A DNA stretch of 64,000 nt from an uncultured bacterium. Lineage in GTDB: Bacteria > Patescibacteriota > Gracilibacteria > BD1-5 > UBA2023. Positions 16,777 through 27,838 of the stretch are shown here, one piece after another; the first letter of the stretch is position 1; each line of letters starts with the position of its first letter. Below the pieces are notes generated by a model. That model had not been told where the DNA came from. It was given only the letters and a program-made list of their open reading frames with translations, and searched no databases. The position numbers and the translations under genes are program-made. Location: contig CAIVSN010000142.1 in NCBI GenBank assembly GCA_903908595.1, positions 20,058 to 84,057 on the forward strand. Direction: 5' to 3'.

Positions 16777-19700
16777 CTAGCCGACGCCGAAAGGATCCGT
16801 AGCCGGATTCACCGGAGTACCGCCCGACCCCGGGGTCGGGGTGACGATCGGCTGGTCGAGCGTCGGAGTGCTCGTCCCACCTCCGGGACCGATTGGGGTC
16901 ACGGGAGTGCCAACCGGGCCGTCGAAGACCTCGCCACCCGGCTGGGTCGTGGGATCGGTCGGCGTTACCGGATCGGTGGGCTTCTCTATGGTAACTTTCT
17001 CCTCAACGACCGTAGTGACTTTCGGATTCGTCTCCGTTTTCTCTTCGGTACTGCGCGATGCGGTTTCGACGACTTTGGTTACCGCCCGGTTGATCACCGT
17101 TTCCGTCACGATCTGGGACAAATTGAGTCCGAAGGTACCGGATCCTACCCCGCCGGTTCCATCATACCGGTCACTGGCGGTAACGAGCGATCCGGTCGGA
17201 GTGAGATCCGAGATCGGGGTCGAGGTCTCGACGGTCCGGCCCTTCACGGTAACCAGCGGGAACGCGAGAGCGAAAACGTCGTTGAAGCAGGTGGCTCCCG
17301 GAAGCGCGGCCCGGGTAGCGAGGAATTTCGGACGGATTGCAAGATCGAGAAGTCCTTCGTACCGCTTCGGCATGGTGCCGTTCAGGAGGTATTCGCGGTA
17401 TTCTTCGGGTTTCAATTCGGTAAGATTGGCCCTTTTCAAGACCTCGTTCGCGAGATTGAGATTTTTCGCGAACGCTCCGGAATCCTCGGCATTCTTCAAT
17501 ATCATAGCCTTCATTTGCGGGCTGTCTACCGGGATAGCCGCTGCCATGACCTGCATGTCGCCGGAGAACCGGAACAGGCCGCCGAGCGTGCGCTGCTGTT
17601 TTTTCCCACCCACCGATCCGACCTGAGAAAAGCTCACGGTTCCCGCGATGTCCCGATACCCCGCACCGACGAGGCTGGAAAGGGGGGCGAGCGCTACCTT
17701 GTCGGTAGGGCTTCCCGTTTGGTTCAACCCCGACTGGATTTTGGCGTATTCGGCAACGGCGACTGCGTCCGAAGCGGGAATCGACAAGAGCTTGCGGAAC
17801 GCGGATTCGTTCTTCTTCTGTTCGGCAACCATCTGGGCATTCGTCACGTTGCTGTCTTCCCGCGTTTTCCGGCTGCCGGAAGTCACGAGGAGGAGATGGT
17901 CCAAGAACGACTTGAGGTGCCCGGTGGTATCCGGAATCTTGGTGACCTTGTCGGAGATGAATTTCAATGGCGCTCCGCCCTTCGCGAGCTCCGCCTTCGC
18001 TTCGGCGTACTTGCCCGCGATAATCAGGTTGAGCGCGGCGACCATGTGGCCGTTCGATCGGGAAAGACCGTAAATCTTCGATCGTTCGGCATCGGAAAAG
18101 GTATTTCGATCATAAATATTCCTCAGTTCGACGGCTTCTTCGGGCGTTGCGGGAATGACCGTGGAGTCTCTCGCCGCCTCCGACGCCGCCGGAACCTGGT
18201 CGATGACGATGCCCATGGTAACGATGCCTTCCCCGGTTCGGGATTCTACCTGCTGGAACCGGATCCGGTTGCCCGCTGTGGGCACGACTTCGGAGCTGCC
18301 GTTCGCGGACGGCTTCGCGACCAATCCGGATTGGAGCGACACGTGCCCGTTTTCAAGCGCGGCGGTGTCAATGAGTATCGAACCGCTTGTTCCCATCTTC
18401 AATTCCGGAATGTCTTCGATTTTCAGCTGCTTCTGGGTAAGCCTCGCTTCGAAACCGTCCTTTCCGGTTTTGGTCGCGTACCCCGCGACGTTCTGGACAT
18501 TGAGCCCGAGGAATACCGCGGCAATCCCCGGAACGAACGTCACGTTCAGTCCCGCCAGATGGAAGCCCTTGTTGCTCGCGAGCAACGCGTCCCGATAGGC
18601 GCTTTTGTACTGCGTCATGGAATTCTTGATAAGGAGCTTCCGCGCGATGGCATCGGTTTCGGGGATGCTGGCGATGGCCGCCCGGGTATCCTTGAGGAAT
18701 TTTCGCATCAGCGCGATTTCGCTCAGCAGATTGATATCTTTGGGATCTTTCTTGTTCGCCTGTCCTTCCAGGTCTGCAAGAATTTTTTCCAGTTCGGCCA
18801 CGTTCAGCTGCCCGCGGTCGTCGATATCGATTTTCTCCAAGAGGTTTTCCAATCGCACTTCCTGCTTCTCGATCGCGTTCGCCACGTCGTTCGGATTGAA
18901 ATCGAATCCGAGCGAAGGGATAGTATCGCCATTTCCCCGGAGTTCCTTGGAAAGGCCCAATCTCGCTCCGAAAACGTAATTCCCTTCGAGCTTGCCGGAC
19001 TGCAGCCGGGCATTTTCGTTCGCTACGGTAAAATTCCCGGACACGGATGCCGTAATCGGGAAAATGATCCCGTCCACCCCGGCCACGGCGCTTGCCGCGA
19101 CTCCGGCCTGGGCATTGAACCGTTCGGTCTTGACGCCGACGATGTCCTGATGGAGCCCGATAACGAGCGTCGGTTGGATTTTGGTTTCGCGGGACTTTTC
19201 GGTAGTCGTAGTGGAACCCTTGTCCGTTTGGGAAACGGAGGTCGAATCGGAAGAAGAAACCCTGGTGCTGCTGGAAGTCTGGCTTCCGCCATTGGTTTCG
19301 TTAACGGTTCGGGAAATCTCGGTGCCGGCGGAATTCTGGACGATATGGATGTTCCGAATGATGGTATTGACCGTGTTGGTGTCGGTCGTCGTGGTTCTGG
19401 TAGTAAGGGTATTGGTGTTGGATTCGACAAGATTCGTGGTCGTGTTGGTCACCTGCTCCGTAACGGCCCCGTTCACTCCGACGGACGCGAATACCTGGGG
19501 ATTGATCTCGTACACCCGGATCGCCGTCTGGTCGAGCAGGGTCTTCATGCTGCTGGAGTCGAGTTCCGGGAGCCCGGCTCCGGTAAGCTTGGCCTGGACT
19601 TTGCCGACCATGCCTTCCTGGGAGAGCTTCTCGCGGATCGCCCGGATCTGCCGAGCCTGTTCCTTGGCCTTTTCCGTTTGGTAGTTCTGGATATCCCCGG

Positions 19701-20880
19701 CAGCGTCGATTTTTCCGGCTACCGTGGTATTGGATCGTTCGACTTCGAGCAAAAATGCCCGTTGGAACGCTTCGATGAGGGATCCTCGAGTTGATTCGTC
19801 CTTCCATGAAGCCTCGACTTCCACGGGGGTTTTCCCGATTTTTTTGGAAATGAGGACATAGACGTCCTTTTCGGAACGGATCTGGGGAGCGAGCGCCTGG
19901 TAGGCCATGAGTTCCGGAGCGACCCGGAGCTGGGTATCCTTCCCGAGGCCGAACATCTTTTGGAATCCCGCAATCAGGACGTTCGAGCTGCGTTCCTTCT
20001 CATTGAAAGAAGTCAGCGTTCCGTCCCTGTTGAAGTCGAGGAGCCGGGCAAGCATCTGTTTGCCGTCGATCGTCGGGTTTTCCGAAATGGGTACGGCACG
20101 CTGGATCTTGGTACGGGCGGAGAGGTTTTTGGATAGCTTTTCGTCTTTCAGCGCATCGCGCAATTCGAGGATCGCGAGGAGTTCCAGGGTGGAATAGTTA
20201 TTTTCCCTGTTTCCGAAACGGCTCTTGCCCACGTATCCGTTGGCATCGAGCAACCTCGTAAGTGGCGACTCTTTGCTGGCATCGGGGAAATACGCGTCGT
20301 TGGTGGAAAAAATCTCGAACTTCGCCCGGTTTTTCAGAAGGATATCCAGCGCGTCGTTAAAATTGATCCGGTCGTCGAACCTGGCCCGGAGCTGGGTCAC
20401 CATGGCTTCGGTTTCGCTGACGGAAACTTTGAGATCGGCCGATTGCGGAGGGGCTTCCGCCACGATGGCTTTGGCATCGGCGGCCTTTTGCCGTTGGATC
20501 GGAGCGGCTTCGGCACGTACAGTCTGAAGGGCGGCGGCGGCTTTGGAATCCCCGGTCGATGCGGCCTTCGTCGCGCCGGCCTGCAAGTTGGCCGTTCTCT
20601 TTTGGGCGACAGCCGCTATCTGCCGGCGGGCCGCGCTTTCGAACGCGGCTGCCTGCTCTTTCAGGTAATCGCCCAGAAGCTGGTTCGTTACTTCCGCATT
20701 GGAAGCGACCCTGGCGAGCATGGCTTTCTGGTCGGCCAATCTCGCGGCAATAGCATCGAAGTCCTCTTGGGAAATCTTCAATTTGTCCTGCTTGAGACGC
20801 TGTTCGAACTCGTCAAGCGTCGTCGGGTTGATGTCGGGCGTCTGAGATTTGATCTCGAGAGTGGGAGTAGATTTTGTCAT
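16777..20880 (-). CDS. Very large cytosolic-type protein with EF-hand-like loops, unknown
   Basis: 1367 aa from ATG 20880 with no in-frame TGA. There is no signal peptide. The first 200 residues are helical and rich in Ala/Gln/Lys (coiled-coil-like). A calcium-loop-like segment DFNRDGTLTSFNE lies near residue 280 and another, DIDDRGQLNVAELE, near 684; both fit the DxDxDG-type loop followed by Glu. The middle has long Thr/Ser/Asn strand-like stretches and the end is a Pro/Thr/Gly-rich tail with PTDP repeats. A 168-bp palindromic repeat lies 60 bp upstream. The unbroken length is notable in a genome where long genes usually contain TGA. No family recognised. Confidence 0.75.
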   Translation of the reverse strand: MTKSTPTLEIKSQTPDINPTTLDEFEQRLKQDKLKISQEDFDAIAARLADQKAMLARVASNAEVTNQLLGDYLKEQAAAFESAARRQIAAVAQKRTANLQAGATKAASTGDSKAAAALQTVRAEAAPIQRQKAADAKAIVAEAPPQSADLKVSVSETEAMVTQLRARFDDRINFNDALDILLKNRAKFEIFSTNDAYFPDASKESPLTRLLDANGYVGKSRFGNRENNYSTLELLAILELRDALKDEKLSKNLSARTKIQRAVPISENPTIDGKQMLARLLDFNRDGTLTSFNEKERSSNVLIAGFQKMFGLGKDTQLRVAPELMAYQALAPQIRSEKDVYVLISKKIGKTPVEVEASWKDESTRGSLIEAFQRAFLLEVERSNTTVAGKIDAAGDIQNYQTEKAKEQARQIRAIREKLSQEGMVGKVQAKLTGAGLPELDSSSMKTLLDQTAIRVYEINPQVFASVGVNGAVTEQVTNTTTNLVESNTNTLTTRTTTTDTNTVNTIIRNIHIVQNSAGTEISRTVNETNGGSQTSSSTRVSSSDSTSVSQTDKGSTTTTEKSRETKIQPTLVIGLHQDIVGVKTERFNAQAGVAASAVAGVDGIIFPITASVSGNFTVANENARLQSGKLEGNYVFGARLGLSKELRGNGDTIPSLGFDFNPNDVANAIEKQEVRLENLLEKIDIDDRGQLNVAELEKILADLEGQANKKDPKDINLLSEIALMRKFLKDTRAAIASIPETDAIARKLLIKNSMTQYKSAYRDALLASNKGFHLAGLNVTFVPGIAAVFLGLNVQNVAGYATKTGKDGFEARLTQKQLKIEDIPELKMGTSGSILIDTAALENGHVSLQSGLVAKPSANGSSEVVPTAGNRIRFQQVESRTGEGIVTMGIVIDQVPAASEAARDSTVIPATPEEAVELRNIYDRNTFSDAERSKIYGLSRSNGHMVAALNLIIAGKYAEAKAELAKGGAPLKFISDKVTKIPDTTGHLKSFLDHLLLVTSGSRKTREDSNVTNAQMVAEQKKNESAFRKLLSIPASDAVAVAEYAKIQSGLNQTGSPTDKVALAPLSSLVGAGYRDIAGTVSFSQVGSVGGKKQQRTLGGLFRFSGDMQVMAAAIPVDSPQMKAMILKNAEDSGAFAKNLNLANEVLKRANLTELKPEEYREYLLNGTMPKRYEGLLDLAIRPKFLATRAALPGATCFNDVFALAFPLVTVKGRTVETSTPISDLTPTGSLVTASDRYDGTGGVGSGTFGLNLSQIVTETVINRAVTKVVETASRSTEEKTETNPKVTTVVEEKVTIEKPTDPVTPTDPTTQPGGEVFDGPVGTPVTPIGPGGGTSTPTLDQPIVTPTPGSGGTPVNPATDPFGVG

Positions 20881-20940
20881 AAAAAAAGTGGATTACCCCC
20901 ACACCTTGCCACATATGCGAAAAAAATGCAAAAAAAGCGG

Positions 20941-21108
20941 ATATATCCAACGGGAATTGGTTTTCGGTATTTTACGGCCACAGATTCGGAATAGATTTTA
21001 TTTTTCTTCTTTCGGGAGCTTATCGGGAATAAGTGACCGAAGAAAAAAATAAAAGATGTCCGAAGATGTGGCTGGAAAAACCGGGAAACCAATTCCCGTT
21101 GGGTATAT
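20941..21108. repeat. Palindromic repeat family 1, copy A
   Basis: About 168 bp. Terminal arms ATCCAACGGGAATTGGTTTT and AAACCAATTCCCGTTGGG are complementary. Inner arms TTATTTTTCTTCTTTCGG and CCGAAGAAAAAAATAA enclose CTTATC...AATAAG. Confidence 0.9.
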
Positions 21109-21120
21109 ATTGTCAGGTTC

Positions 21121-21152
21121 AAAAAAACTCCCGGGAGGACCGGGAGTTTTCT
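21121..21152. terminator. Terminator hairpin
   Basis: AAAAACTCCCGG and CCGGGAGTTTTC stem with a short loop, between two repeat elements. Promoter-like TATAAT motifs follow at about 21204. Confidence 0.6.
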
Positions 21153-21218
21153 TGTGATACAATCGATTCAAGGAATCCTGGAGAGGAGTCCGCGTTTTCT
21201 TATGATATAATCTACTCT

Positions 21219-21341
21219 GGAAACCTTGGAAAAACGATGGAATCCGAAGTCTATTTCGAGCACCGTAGCGAGGCGTGGCAGCGCCACGTTGAGCGAGGAG
21301 CGCAGAAATAGACAAGGAGTTCACGTTTTGCCAGGGTTTCC
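21219..21341. repeat. Palindromic repeat family 2, copy a
   Basis: Arms GGAAACCTTGGAAAAACG and CGTTTTGCCAGGGTTTCC pair almost fully. The core is GAAGTC.ATTTCGAG...GAAATAGACAAGGAGTTC. The end touches the stop codon of the next minus-strand gene. Confidence 0.85.
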
Positions 21342-22117
21342 TACACGGATTTCCGCTTTCTCGCGAACATGAACGCAAGCGCGAGGAGCATGGCGAGCCC
21401 CATGAAAAGAAGGGTGTCGGCAGCTCCGGTCTTGACCTTGGTAGCTCCGGTAGGAACCGGGGTGGTTGTCGGAGGCGTCGGGGGAGTCGTGGGCGTTACC
21501 GGAATGACGGCAGCGGCCGTAGCAACGCTCGCCTTAAACGCGGCACATTCCAAATGGCTTACAAGGGCACCTGCTTTCCCGGTGGTTTCGCTTACGGTAT
21601 GGTAATTCACTGGGAATTTCACGAGACCGACGTATTCTCCGTTTTTCTTGTCGGAACGTTCGAGCTGGTAATTGGCACCGAGAGAAGCTTCGAGGACCGT
21701 TACCTTTTTACCGGGCTTCAGGCTGAACACGTCACGCTTCGTTCCGCTTCCCGTCTCGGGAGTAAAAATAACCTCGGCTCCCGTCTTCCAAAAATCGGTA
21801 TCCTTGGTCGGATTGTTGAGCCATGCGGTACCGTTTCCCCCGATGTTGACCATGGCGGGGTACGTGATTTCGTCCTTGTACAGGACCACTTCTCAGGAAG
21901 TCGCATTGGTCCAAGAATCGGAGAGTCCGGTAATTTTGTCTCCCGCCTTGAGGGAACCGCCCTCGAAACATTCGGTATTTGCGGAAGTGGCGCACCCGTT
22001 GCCCGAGAATATCGGAAGGGAACAATCGGTTTTTTTGAAATCACCCATGGTGATCGCGTAGGCCGAACTGCTGACGCCAAGCATAGCGACGGCCAATAAT
22101 GAGAGAATCAGTTTCAT
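21341..22117 (-). CDS. Surface protein with signal peptide and sortase-type C-terminal anchor
   Basis: 258 aa from ATG 22117. The signal peptide MKLILSLLAVAMLGVSSSAYA is followed by a small folded domain with four cysteines, then a Thr/Pro stalk (PTTPPTPPTTTP). A C-terminal sorting-like signal follows: KVKTGAADT, a hydrophobic helix and ARKRKSV. The arrangement fits a cell-wall-sorting substrate with a divergent xxxTG motif, and a sortase is encoded at 43115. One TGA is read as Gly. The stop codon lies at the edge of a family 2 repeat. The GC-rich CCTCCT just before the start is the complement of a Shine-Dalgarno, not one. Confidence 0.7.
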
Positions 22118-22185
22118 AAAAAGGAGGTTGGGGAAATAATGTCCATGCGATGATAGGCTCCGCAAAGTTTTTGTCAAAAAATAAA

Positions 22186-22214
22186 TTGCAAAGTCTTCGC
22201 ATCCTCCCTATACT
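22186..22214 (+). promoter_or_regulatory. Promoter of the frr-mfd-holA unit
   Basis: TTGCAA (22186-22191), 17 bp, TATACT (22209-22214), 35 bp before the frr ATG. Confidence 0.65.
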
Positions 22215-22249
22215 ACACTCACTAATTTTCTAAGTTTTTGACAAAAAAT

Positions 22250-22795
22250 ATGTTAGACTTTTTAACAGCCGATCTTCAAAAGGCCGAAGACCACCTGAAA
22301 AACGAATTCGCGAAACTCCAGGTCGGAAGGGCGAATCCGGCCCTTGTGGAAGGGATTACCATTTCGGTTTACGGATCGTTCCAACCGCTCAGGAACGTCG
22401 CGAGCGTTTCGATCATGGATTCCCAGACCATTTCGATCCAACCGTGGGACAAATCGCTCATACGGGATATCGACCGAGCCATTACCGATGCCAGTCTTGG
22501 GCTCAATCCCCAGAACAACGGCGAGTCCATCACGATCAAGGTTCCGACCCTCACCGAAGAACGGCGGAAGGATCTCGTAAAACTCGCGAAGAAACTCGCG
22601 GAAGACGGGAAAGTCGCCGTCCGCAATATCCGGGCCGATGCCATGAAAAAAATCAAAAACGCCGAATCCGGCAAGGAAATCGGGGAAGATATCGCCAAGG
22701 GGTACGAAACGGACCTCCAAAAACGAGTCGGCAAAGAGATTGAGAAAATCGAGGAAATCCTCGCGAAAAAAGAAGCGGACATTATGAAAGTTTAG
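22250..22795 (+). CDS. frr: Ribosome recycling factor
   Basis: 181 aa, about the normal size (185). It has the RRF signatures KLQVGRANPALVEGI, SIQPWDKSLIRDIDRAI, LTEERRKDLVKLAKKLAED and VAVRNIRADAMKKIKN. With EF-G it splits ribosomes after termination. ATG at 22250 was chosen; a TTG 12 bp upstream is in frame but does not match the family start. It heads a plus-strand run with mfd 5 bp downstream. No in-frame TGA. Confidence 0.96.
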   Translation: MLDFLTADLQKAEDHLKNEFAKLQVGRANPALVEGITISVYGSFQPLRNVASVSIMDSQTISIQPWDKSLIRDIDRAITDASLGLNPQNNGESITIKVPTLTEERRKDLVKLAKKLAEDGKVAVRNIRADAMKKIKNAESGKEIGEDIAKGYETDLQKRVGKEIEKIEEILAKKEADIMKV

Positions 22796-22800
22796 CGGAT

Positions 22801-25791
22801 ATGCCGGTACTCGCGACCAACACGCTATATTCCAGATCGGGTGGGATTCTCACCCGGTCCGTTTTTTGTCGCGACACCTGGGAGGCCCTCTTGAAAAACG
22901 ATCCGGTCCTGAAAAAATTCCTGTTCGTCTTCGACGGCTTCGCCGAAGAAACTTCCTACAAGCGGTTTCTGGAAGAACTCATGGGAATAAAAATCCGCGA
23001 AATCAAGAGCACTTCGGACGTATTGGAATACCGGGATGCAACGTCCGGATACTTCTGCGGAACTACCGGGATCTTCGACGCGAATCCCCGGTACGACTAC
23101 CTGCGCAAGGTATCGACCCTCGCGATCCGAAGGGGCGATGCGCTTCCGGCCAAGAAACTCGTGGAACGGCTCATGGAGCTCGGATACGAACACAGTCCCC
23201 ACCTTTCCCGTCCATACACTTTTGGCATCCAAGGTTCGGAGGCGAAAGTGCGCGACGGACACCGCCTGTTGCAACTGAGCTACTTCGACGACGAAATCGA
23301 CGATATCCTGATGCTCGACGAATCGGGCGGGAAATCGCCAATCCGGCTCAACGATGCTATTTTTTATTCGAAAAACGGGGAGTCATTACCGGAATCGAGT
23401 TCGTCCATCCAGGAGGTCGGGGGGGATTTCGCCTGGACGTTCGATCTGGATTTCCACCCGGATCGGGAAGCGTTGCGGGAACAATTTCCCAAGTGGATCG
23501 GGTTCGAGAGCTCCGGCATTCCCTTGGACGTTTCTCCGATTTCTTTCGACGGACTCGAGGAATTCGGCAAATTTATCGGGGACCACGGGGCGGATACCGT
23601 CATCTATACCGCCCAAAAATGAGCCGTCGACCGATACCTCGAACATAACGGGCTCGCGGTATCGGAAATCGTGCCGATCCCGAAAATCCGCCTCGAAAGC
23701 GCCCAATCGAAAGATACCGCCTATATCGCCGACGACGTGCTCGGGCAACTGTTCGTAGAAAAGCGTTCCCGCAAGCAAAGCCTCAGGAGCCTCGATCTCC
23801 TCATGACGCTCAAACCGGGAGACTACGTCGTCCACCAAGAGCACGGAATCGGGAAATTCCTCGAAATGACGGAAAAGGAAGTCATGGGGATCAATCGCGA
23901 ATACGTGGCTATCGGCTATGCCAAGGACGACAAGCTGTATGTCCCCATCACCGAGCTCTACCGGGTCACCAAGTATCTCGGCGAAGAACACCCCAAACTC
24001 CACGACCTCGGAGGCACCGTCTGGAAAAAAACCCTGAAGGACACGGAAGCCGAAGTCCTGAAAACCGCGTCGGAACTCCTCGACATCTACGCGAGGCGCA
24101 AGATCACGCCCGGATACGCCTTCGGGAAATTCCCGGAAAAGGAGACGGCGTTCCGATTGGCCTTTCCCCATATCCATACGGCCGATCAAATCTCGGCCAT
24201 CGAAGACATTTTCGAAGACATGGAATCCCCGGAACCGATGGACCGGCTCCTCTGCGGGGACGTGGGATTCGGAAAAACGGAGGTTGCCATGAATGCGGCG
24301 TACAAGGCGGTGCTTTCCGGAAAACAGGCAGCCATTATCTCCCCGCTCGTGGTCCTGACCCTGGAACATTTCGATTCCTTCGTCAAACGCTTCGCGGGCA
24401 CCGGGATTGGGATCGCGGTCCTATCCCGGCTTTCGGGTACCAAGGAAGCGGATGCGGCCCTCGAAGGCATCCGAAACGGCACCGTTAAGATCATCGTGGG
24501 AACTCACCGGCTCTTGGGGGCGGACGTCCGGTTCCAGAAGCTCGGGCTCCTCGTTATCGACGAGGAGCACCGCTTCGGGGTGCTCGACAAGGAAAAAATC
24601 AAGCGGCTCCGGGCGGGGATCGACATCCTGAGCCTTTCCGCGACGCCGATTCCCCGATCGCTCAACCTTTCCCTCTCCGGCCTCAAAAAGCTCAGCATCC
24701 TCACGACCCCGCCCCCGAACAAGAAACCCATCGGAACCCAGGTCATCAAGTGGGACGAAACCATCATCCGCGAAACGATCGTCCGGGAACTCGACCGGGG
24801 CGGACAGGTCATTTTCCTTCACAACCGCGTCGCTTCGCTCGCGGGAACCGCGAAGGAAATCGAGCGGATCGCCGGCCGCAAACTCCACCCGCTCCTGCTG
24901 CACGGGCAGATGAAGGCGGAAGAAATCGAAAACGTGCTCCTCGATTTCCGCTCCGGGGAAAGCAACTGCCTCGTCAGTACCACGGTCATCGAAAACGGGG
25001 TGAATTTTCTGAACGCGAACACCATTGTCATCGACCACGCGGACGAATTCGGGCTCGCCCAGCTCCACCAGCTCCGGGGGCGCGTCGGGCGGAAGGACCG
25101 GGACGCCCACTGCCTGCTCGTCTACCGCAAGGAAGTCCTGCCCGACGATTCCAAGAAGCGCCTCATTTCGCTCGTGGAATATTCGCACCTCGGCGCGGGA
25201 TTCGAAATCGCCATGCGGGACCTCGAAATCCGCGGCGCCGGGGAAATCCTCGGTATCGCGCAGTCGGGCCGGTCGAGGGAAACCGGGGTGAGCCTGTATC
25301 TCAAGCTCCTCGAAAACAAGATGCAGGAACTGCAGACCGGAACCGTGCCGCACACCACCGACGTCAAGATCGAGCTCGACGTACAATTCGTCCTGCCGGA
25401 CACGCTGTTCAACGGGGATATCGACAAGATACAATTTTACCGGTCGCTCGAAGGCATCGACAGCGTCGAAGATCTGGAAAGCACGCGAATCTCGATTACC
25501 GGGACCCATGGGGAAAACGAGGATGTGGAACGACTGTTTTTGCTCCTCAAGGCCCGGATACTCCTCTCCGAATATGGGATTTTCCATCTCAAAAAAGTGC
25601 TCCGGGACTACGTGTTCGATTTCCGGGGCGCCACCACGCGGGACATCCGGAATTTCCTGGCCATCGACCGGGAAGGGAATTTTCTCGTGCAGAACCTGGA
25701 TCGGGTGCGCGTCGGGCAGAACATCTACGCGGGAGACCTCGACTTTTTGTCAAAGCTCGTATACTCTCTTACGGCAGCGAAGCAACCGTAA
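22801..25791 (+). CDS. mfd: Transcription-repair coupling factor Mfd
   Basis: 996 aa, with a TGA at 23620-23622 read as Gly. The N-terminal UvrB-like part is followed by the RNA-polymerase-interacting CarD-like domain (PGDYVVHQEHGIGKF, residues about 335-350). An SF2 motor follows with Walker A LCGDVGFGKTEVAMNAAY, DEEH (VIDEEHRFG), SATPIPRSL and the motif VI region QLHQLRGRVGRKDRDA. A C-terminal TRCF domain closes it. It removes stalled polymerase and recruits nucleotide excision repair. It is shorter than E. coli Mfd (1148) because the N-terminal part is reduced. Confidence 0.95.
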
Positions 25792-25806
25792 CCCACCCCG
25801 ACCAAA

Positions 25807-26805
25807 ATGGCCCCGTCTTCCCATATTTTTCATTTTACCGGCAACCTCCAACTTCGGATGGAGGCGGGGCTTTTGGCATGGCAGAACGCTTTCCGGGAAA
25901 AGCACGGCAATCTGAATTTCAGCCGGTGCAATATCGACGATACCTCGCCGGAGCGCCTGTTCGAGGAACTCAGCACTCCCCCGTTCCTCGCGGAAAAACG
26001 GCTTACCCTGGTTCGTATTACGCCCAAACCGAAGGCGAAAGAAGGATGATCCAAGAAGGAACCGAAGAAAGCTCCCGAACGGCCCTTTCCCGGGTACGAA
26101 GAACCGAAATACTGGAAAAAGCTCATCGGGGCGATACCGGAAGACCATATCGTCGCGTTCGTCGGGGCGGGGCATGTTTCCGCACTGGAAAAAATCCTCT
26201 TGGAAACCGCCGCCGTCAAGGATTTTTCCACGGACGACGTTTCCGATTTCATCCAGAGCCGGCTGCCGTTGATTTCCCCCGCCAATGCCCGGATTCTGAT
26301 GAACCGGATCGGCGGGAACATGCTCCTCCTGGAAAACGAAATCCAAAAGCTCGCGCTCTTGCCGTCCATTTCCGAAACCGATATCCTGGAAAACACCTTC
26401 GAGTCCGCCGAAGTCATCGTATTCGAGATTACCGACGCGCTCTTGGCGGGAAACGTCGGAAAGTCCCGAATCCTGTTCCGAAAATTCCACTCGCAGTTCG
26501 AAAGGGATCCGGAATTCCTCGGCTCGATCCTGGGGGTAATCCGCAAATCGTGAGTATATGCGGGGCTCGTTTCCCACGGGATTTCCCCCCGGAGCGCAGC
26601 GGAATTGCTCGAACTCAAGCCCATGCCGGCAAGGATCATGCAATCCGTTCCAAAAGGGCGGCTCCGCGCTTTCTGAAGCTTTTACGAATCCTTAATCCAC
26701 GCGGATATATTGCTCAAGACCGGCAGGCTCGTCGGTAACGACGGACTGCTCCACCATATCGAAACCGGACTCCTCAAATACAGTTTGTCTTTGAAAGGAA
26801 GCTAA
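25807..26805 (+). CDS. holA: DNA polymerase III delta subunit (clamp loader)
   Basis: 332 aa after reading three TGA codons as Gly. The start IFHFTGNLQLRMEAGLLAW and PPFLAEKRLTLVR match the HolA N-terminal fold (F-x-G...L...F...KRLV). The middle holds SFDF-like helices and NRIGGNMLLLENEIQKLAL, the typical G-N-x-x-L-x-N-E-x-x-K-L motif of delta. It opens the beta clamp. It lies 15 bp after mfd. Confidence 0.85.
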
Positions 26806-26817
26806 TTTGGATACAAT
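26791..26817 (+). promoter_or_regulatory. Promoter before FKBP lipoprotein gene
   Basis: TTGAAA (26791-26796), 15 bp, TACAAT (26812-26817), overlapping the end of holA. Confidence 0.5.
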
Positions 26818-26842
26818 CTCGAAAATTATTATTTCTTACCCT

Positions 26843-27832
26843 ATGAAACTCCTTACCCTACTCATTGCTTCTGGACTCCTGTTGTCCTCTTGTACTTTCG
26901 GCGGAACCGATAAGAATGCCGTTTCCGGCACGTCCAACGATTCCGTCGTCCAAAAACAGCCATCCGTGTCGACCGTTGCTCCGGAGGTCGCGCCGGAAGC
27001 CAAGCCCAAAGAAACGGTTGCCAAAGAAACGGTTGCCAAAGAAGGCTCCGAAGTTTCCGTGGATTACGTCGGAAAATTGGAAGACGGATCGGTTTTCGAT
27101 TCCTCCATCGAGTCCGAAGCGAAAAAAGTGCCCACGTATTCGCCGAACAGCGGCAGAAAATACGTACCCTTTGAAGTCAAGCTGCAAGCGGACGGCGGAT
27201 CCATTCCGGGATTTTGGAAAGGGATCGTCGGCATGAAAATCGGCGAAACCAAAAAAATCACCATCCCCGCCGAAGACGCGTACGGACCGTTGAAGTGGAT
27301 AGACGCCGGCGATAGCATCGTGGACAAGAAGATTTTTGACGACATCATCGTTCAGACCATCAAGAAAAGCATGACGCTCGATATTATCAAAATGGACATT
27401 CCCCTTGCCGATTATATGAAATGAGGCACGGAACTCCCGAAAGTCGGACAGGTACTCACCAACGAAAAGGGCATAGAAGCCAAAGTGGACAAGATTGACG
27501 ATAAGAACATTTCCGTCAGCATCGACAATTCCAAGACGAACGCTTTCTCCGGAAAGAAGTTGGAAAAGGGAACCCAAATCATTACCGAAGACGGAAATCC
27601 CGCCACTATCACGAAGGTCGGAACGGACGATATCACCCTCGAAATCAAGAACCAATCGAATCCGTTCTCCGGAAAGAAGCTCGCGGTCGGCCTTGAAGGC
27701 ATGATCCAAGACAAGAAAGTCAAGATCGTCAAGATCGACAAGGACATGGTTACCGTCAATGTCCAAGGCAAAAGCCATCCCCTTGCCGGGAAGACCCTCG
27801 TCTTCGATATCACGCTCAAGGATATCAAATAG
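26843..27832 (+). CDS. Lipoprotein FKBP-type peptidyl-prolyl isomerase
   Basis: 329 aa. The lipoprotein signal MKLLTLLIASGLLLSSC is followed by a Lys/Glu/Val linker containing a direct repeat PKETVAKETVAKE. The FKBP fold comes next: VSVDYVGKLEDGSVFDSS (residues about 73-90), IPGFWKGIVGMKIGE and AEDAYGP, all SlyD/FKBP signatures. One TGA (27422) is read as Gly and joins a C-terminal half with two repeats of FSGKKL around residues 235 and 275. It probably folds surface proteins outside the membrane. The C-terminal repeat region is not part of standard FKBPs. Confidence 0.85.
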
Positions 27833-27838
27833 CACGGC

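Noticed and set aside
20941-21108. CRISPR-like repeats
   Set aside because: Copies are dispersed over 40 kb, 120-165 bp long and palindromic, with no regular spacers and no cas genes in the window.
22118-22140. AAGGAGG next to the start of the 21341-22117 gene as a Shine-Dalgarno
   Set aside because: AAGGAGG lies on the plus strand. On the coding (minus) strand it reads CCTCCTT, the complement of a ribosome-binding site.
22801-25791. Apparent frameshifts or pseudogenes (mfd, typA, comM, elp3, ATPases split into several open frames)
   Set aside because: All breaks are TGA codons in one continuous frame at glycine positions and the genome carries tRNA-Gly(UCA). The genes are intact under table 25.
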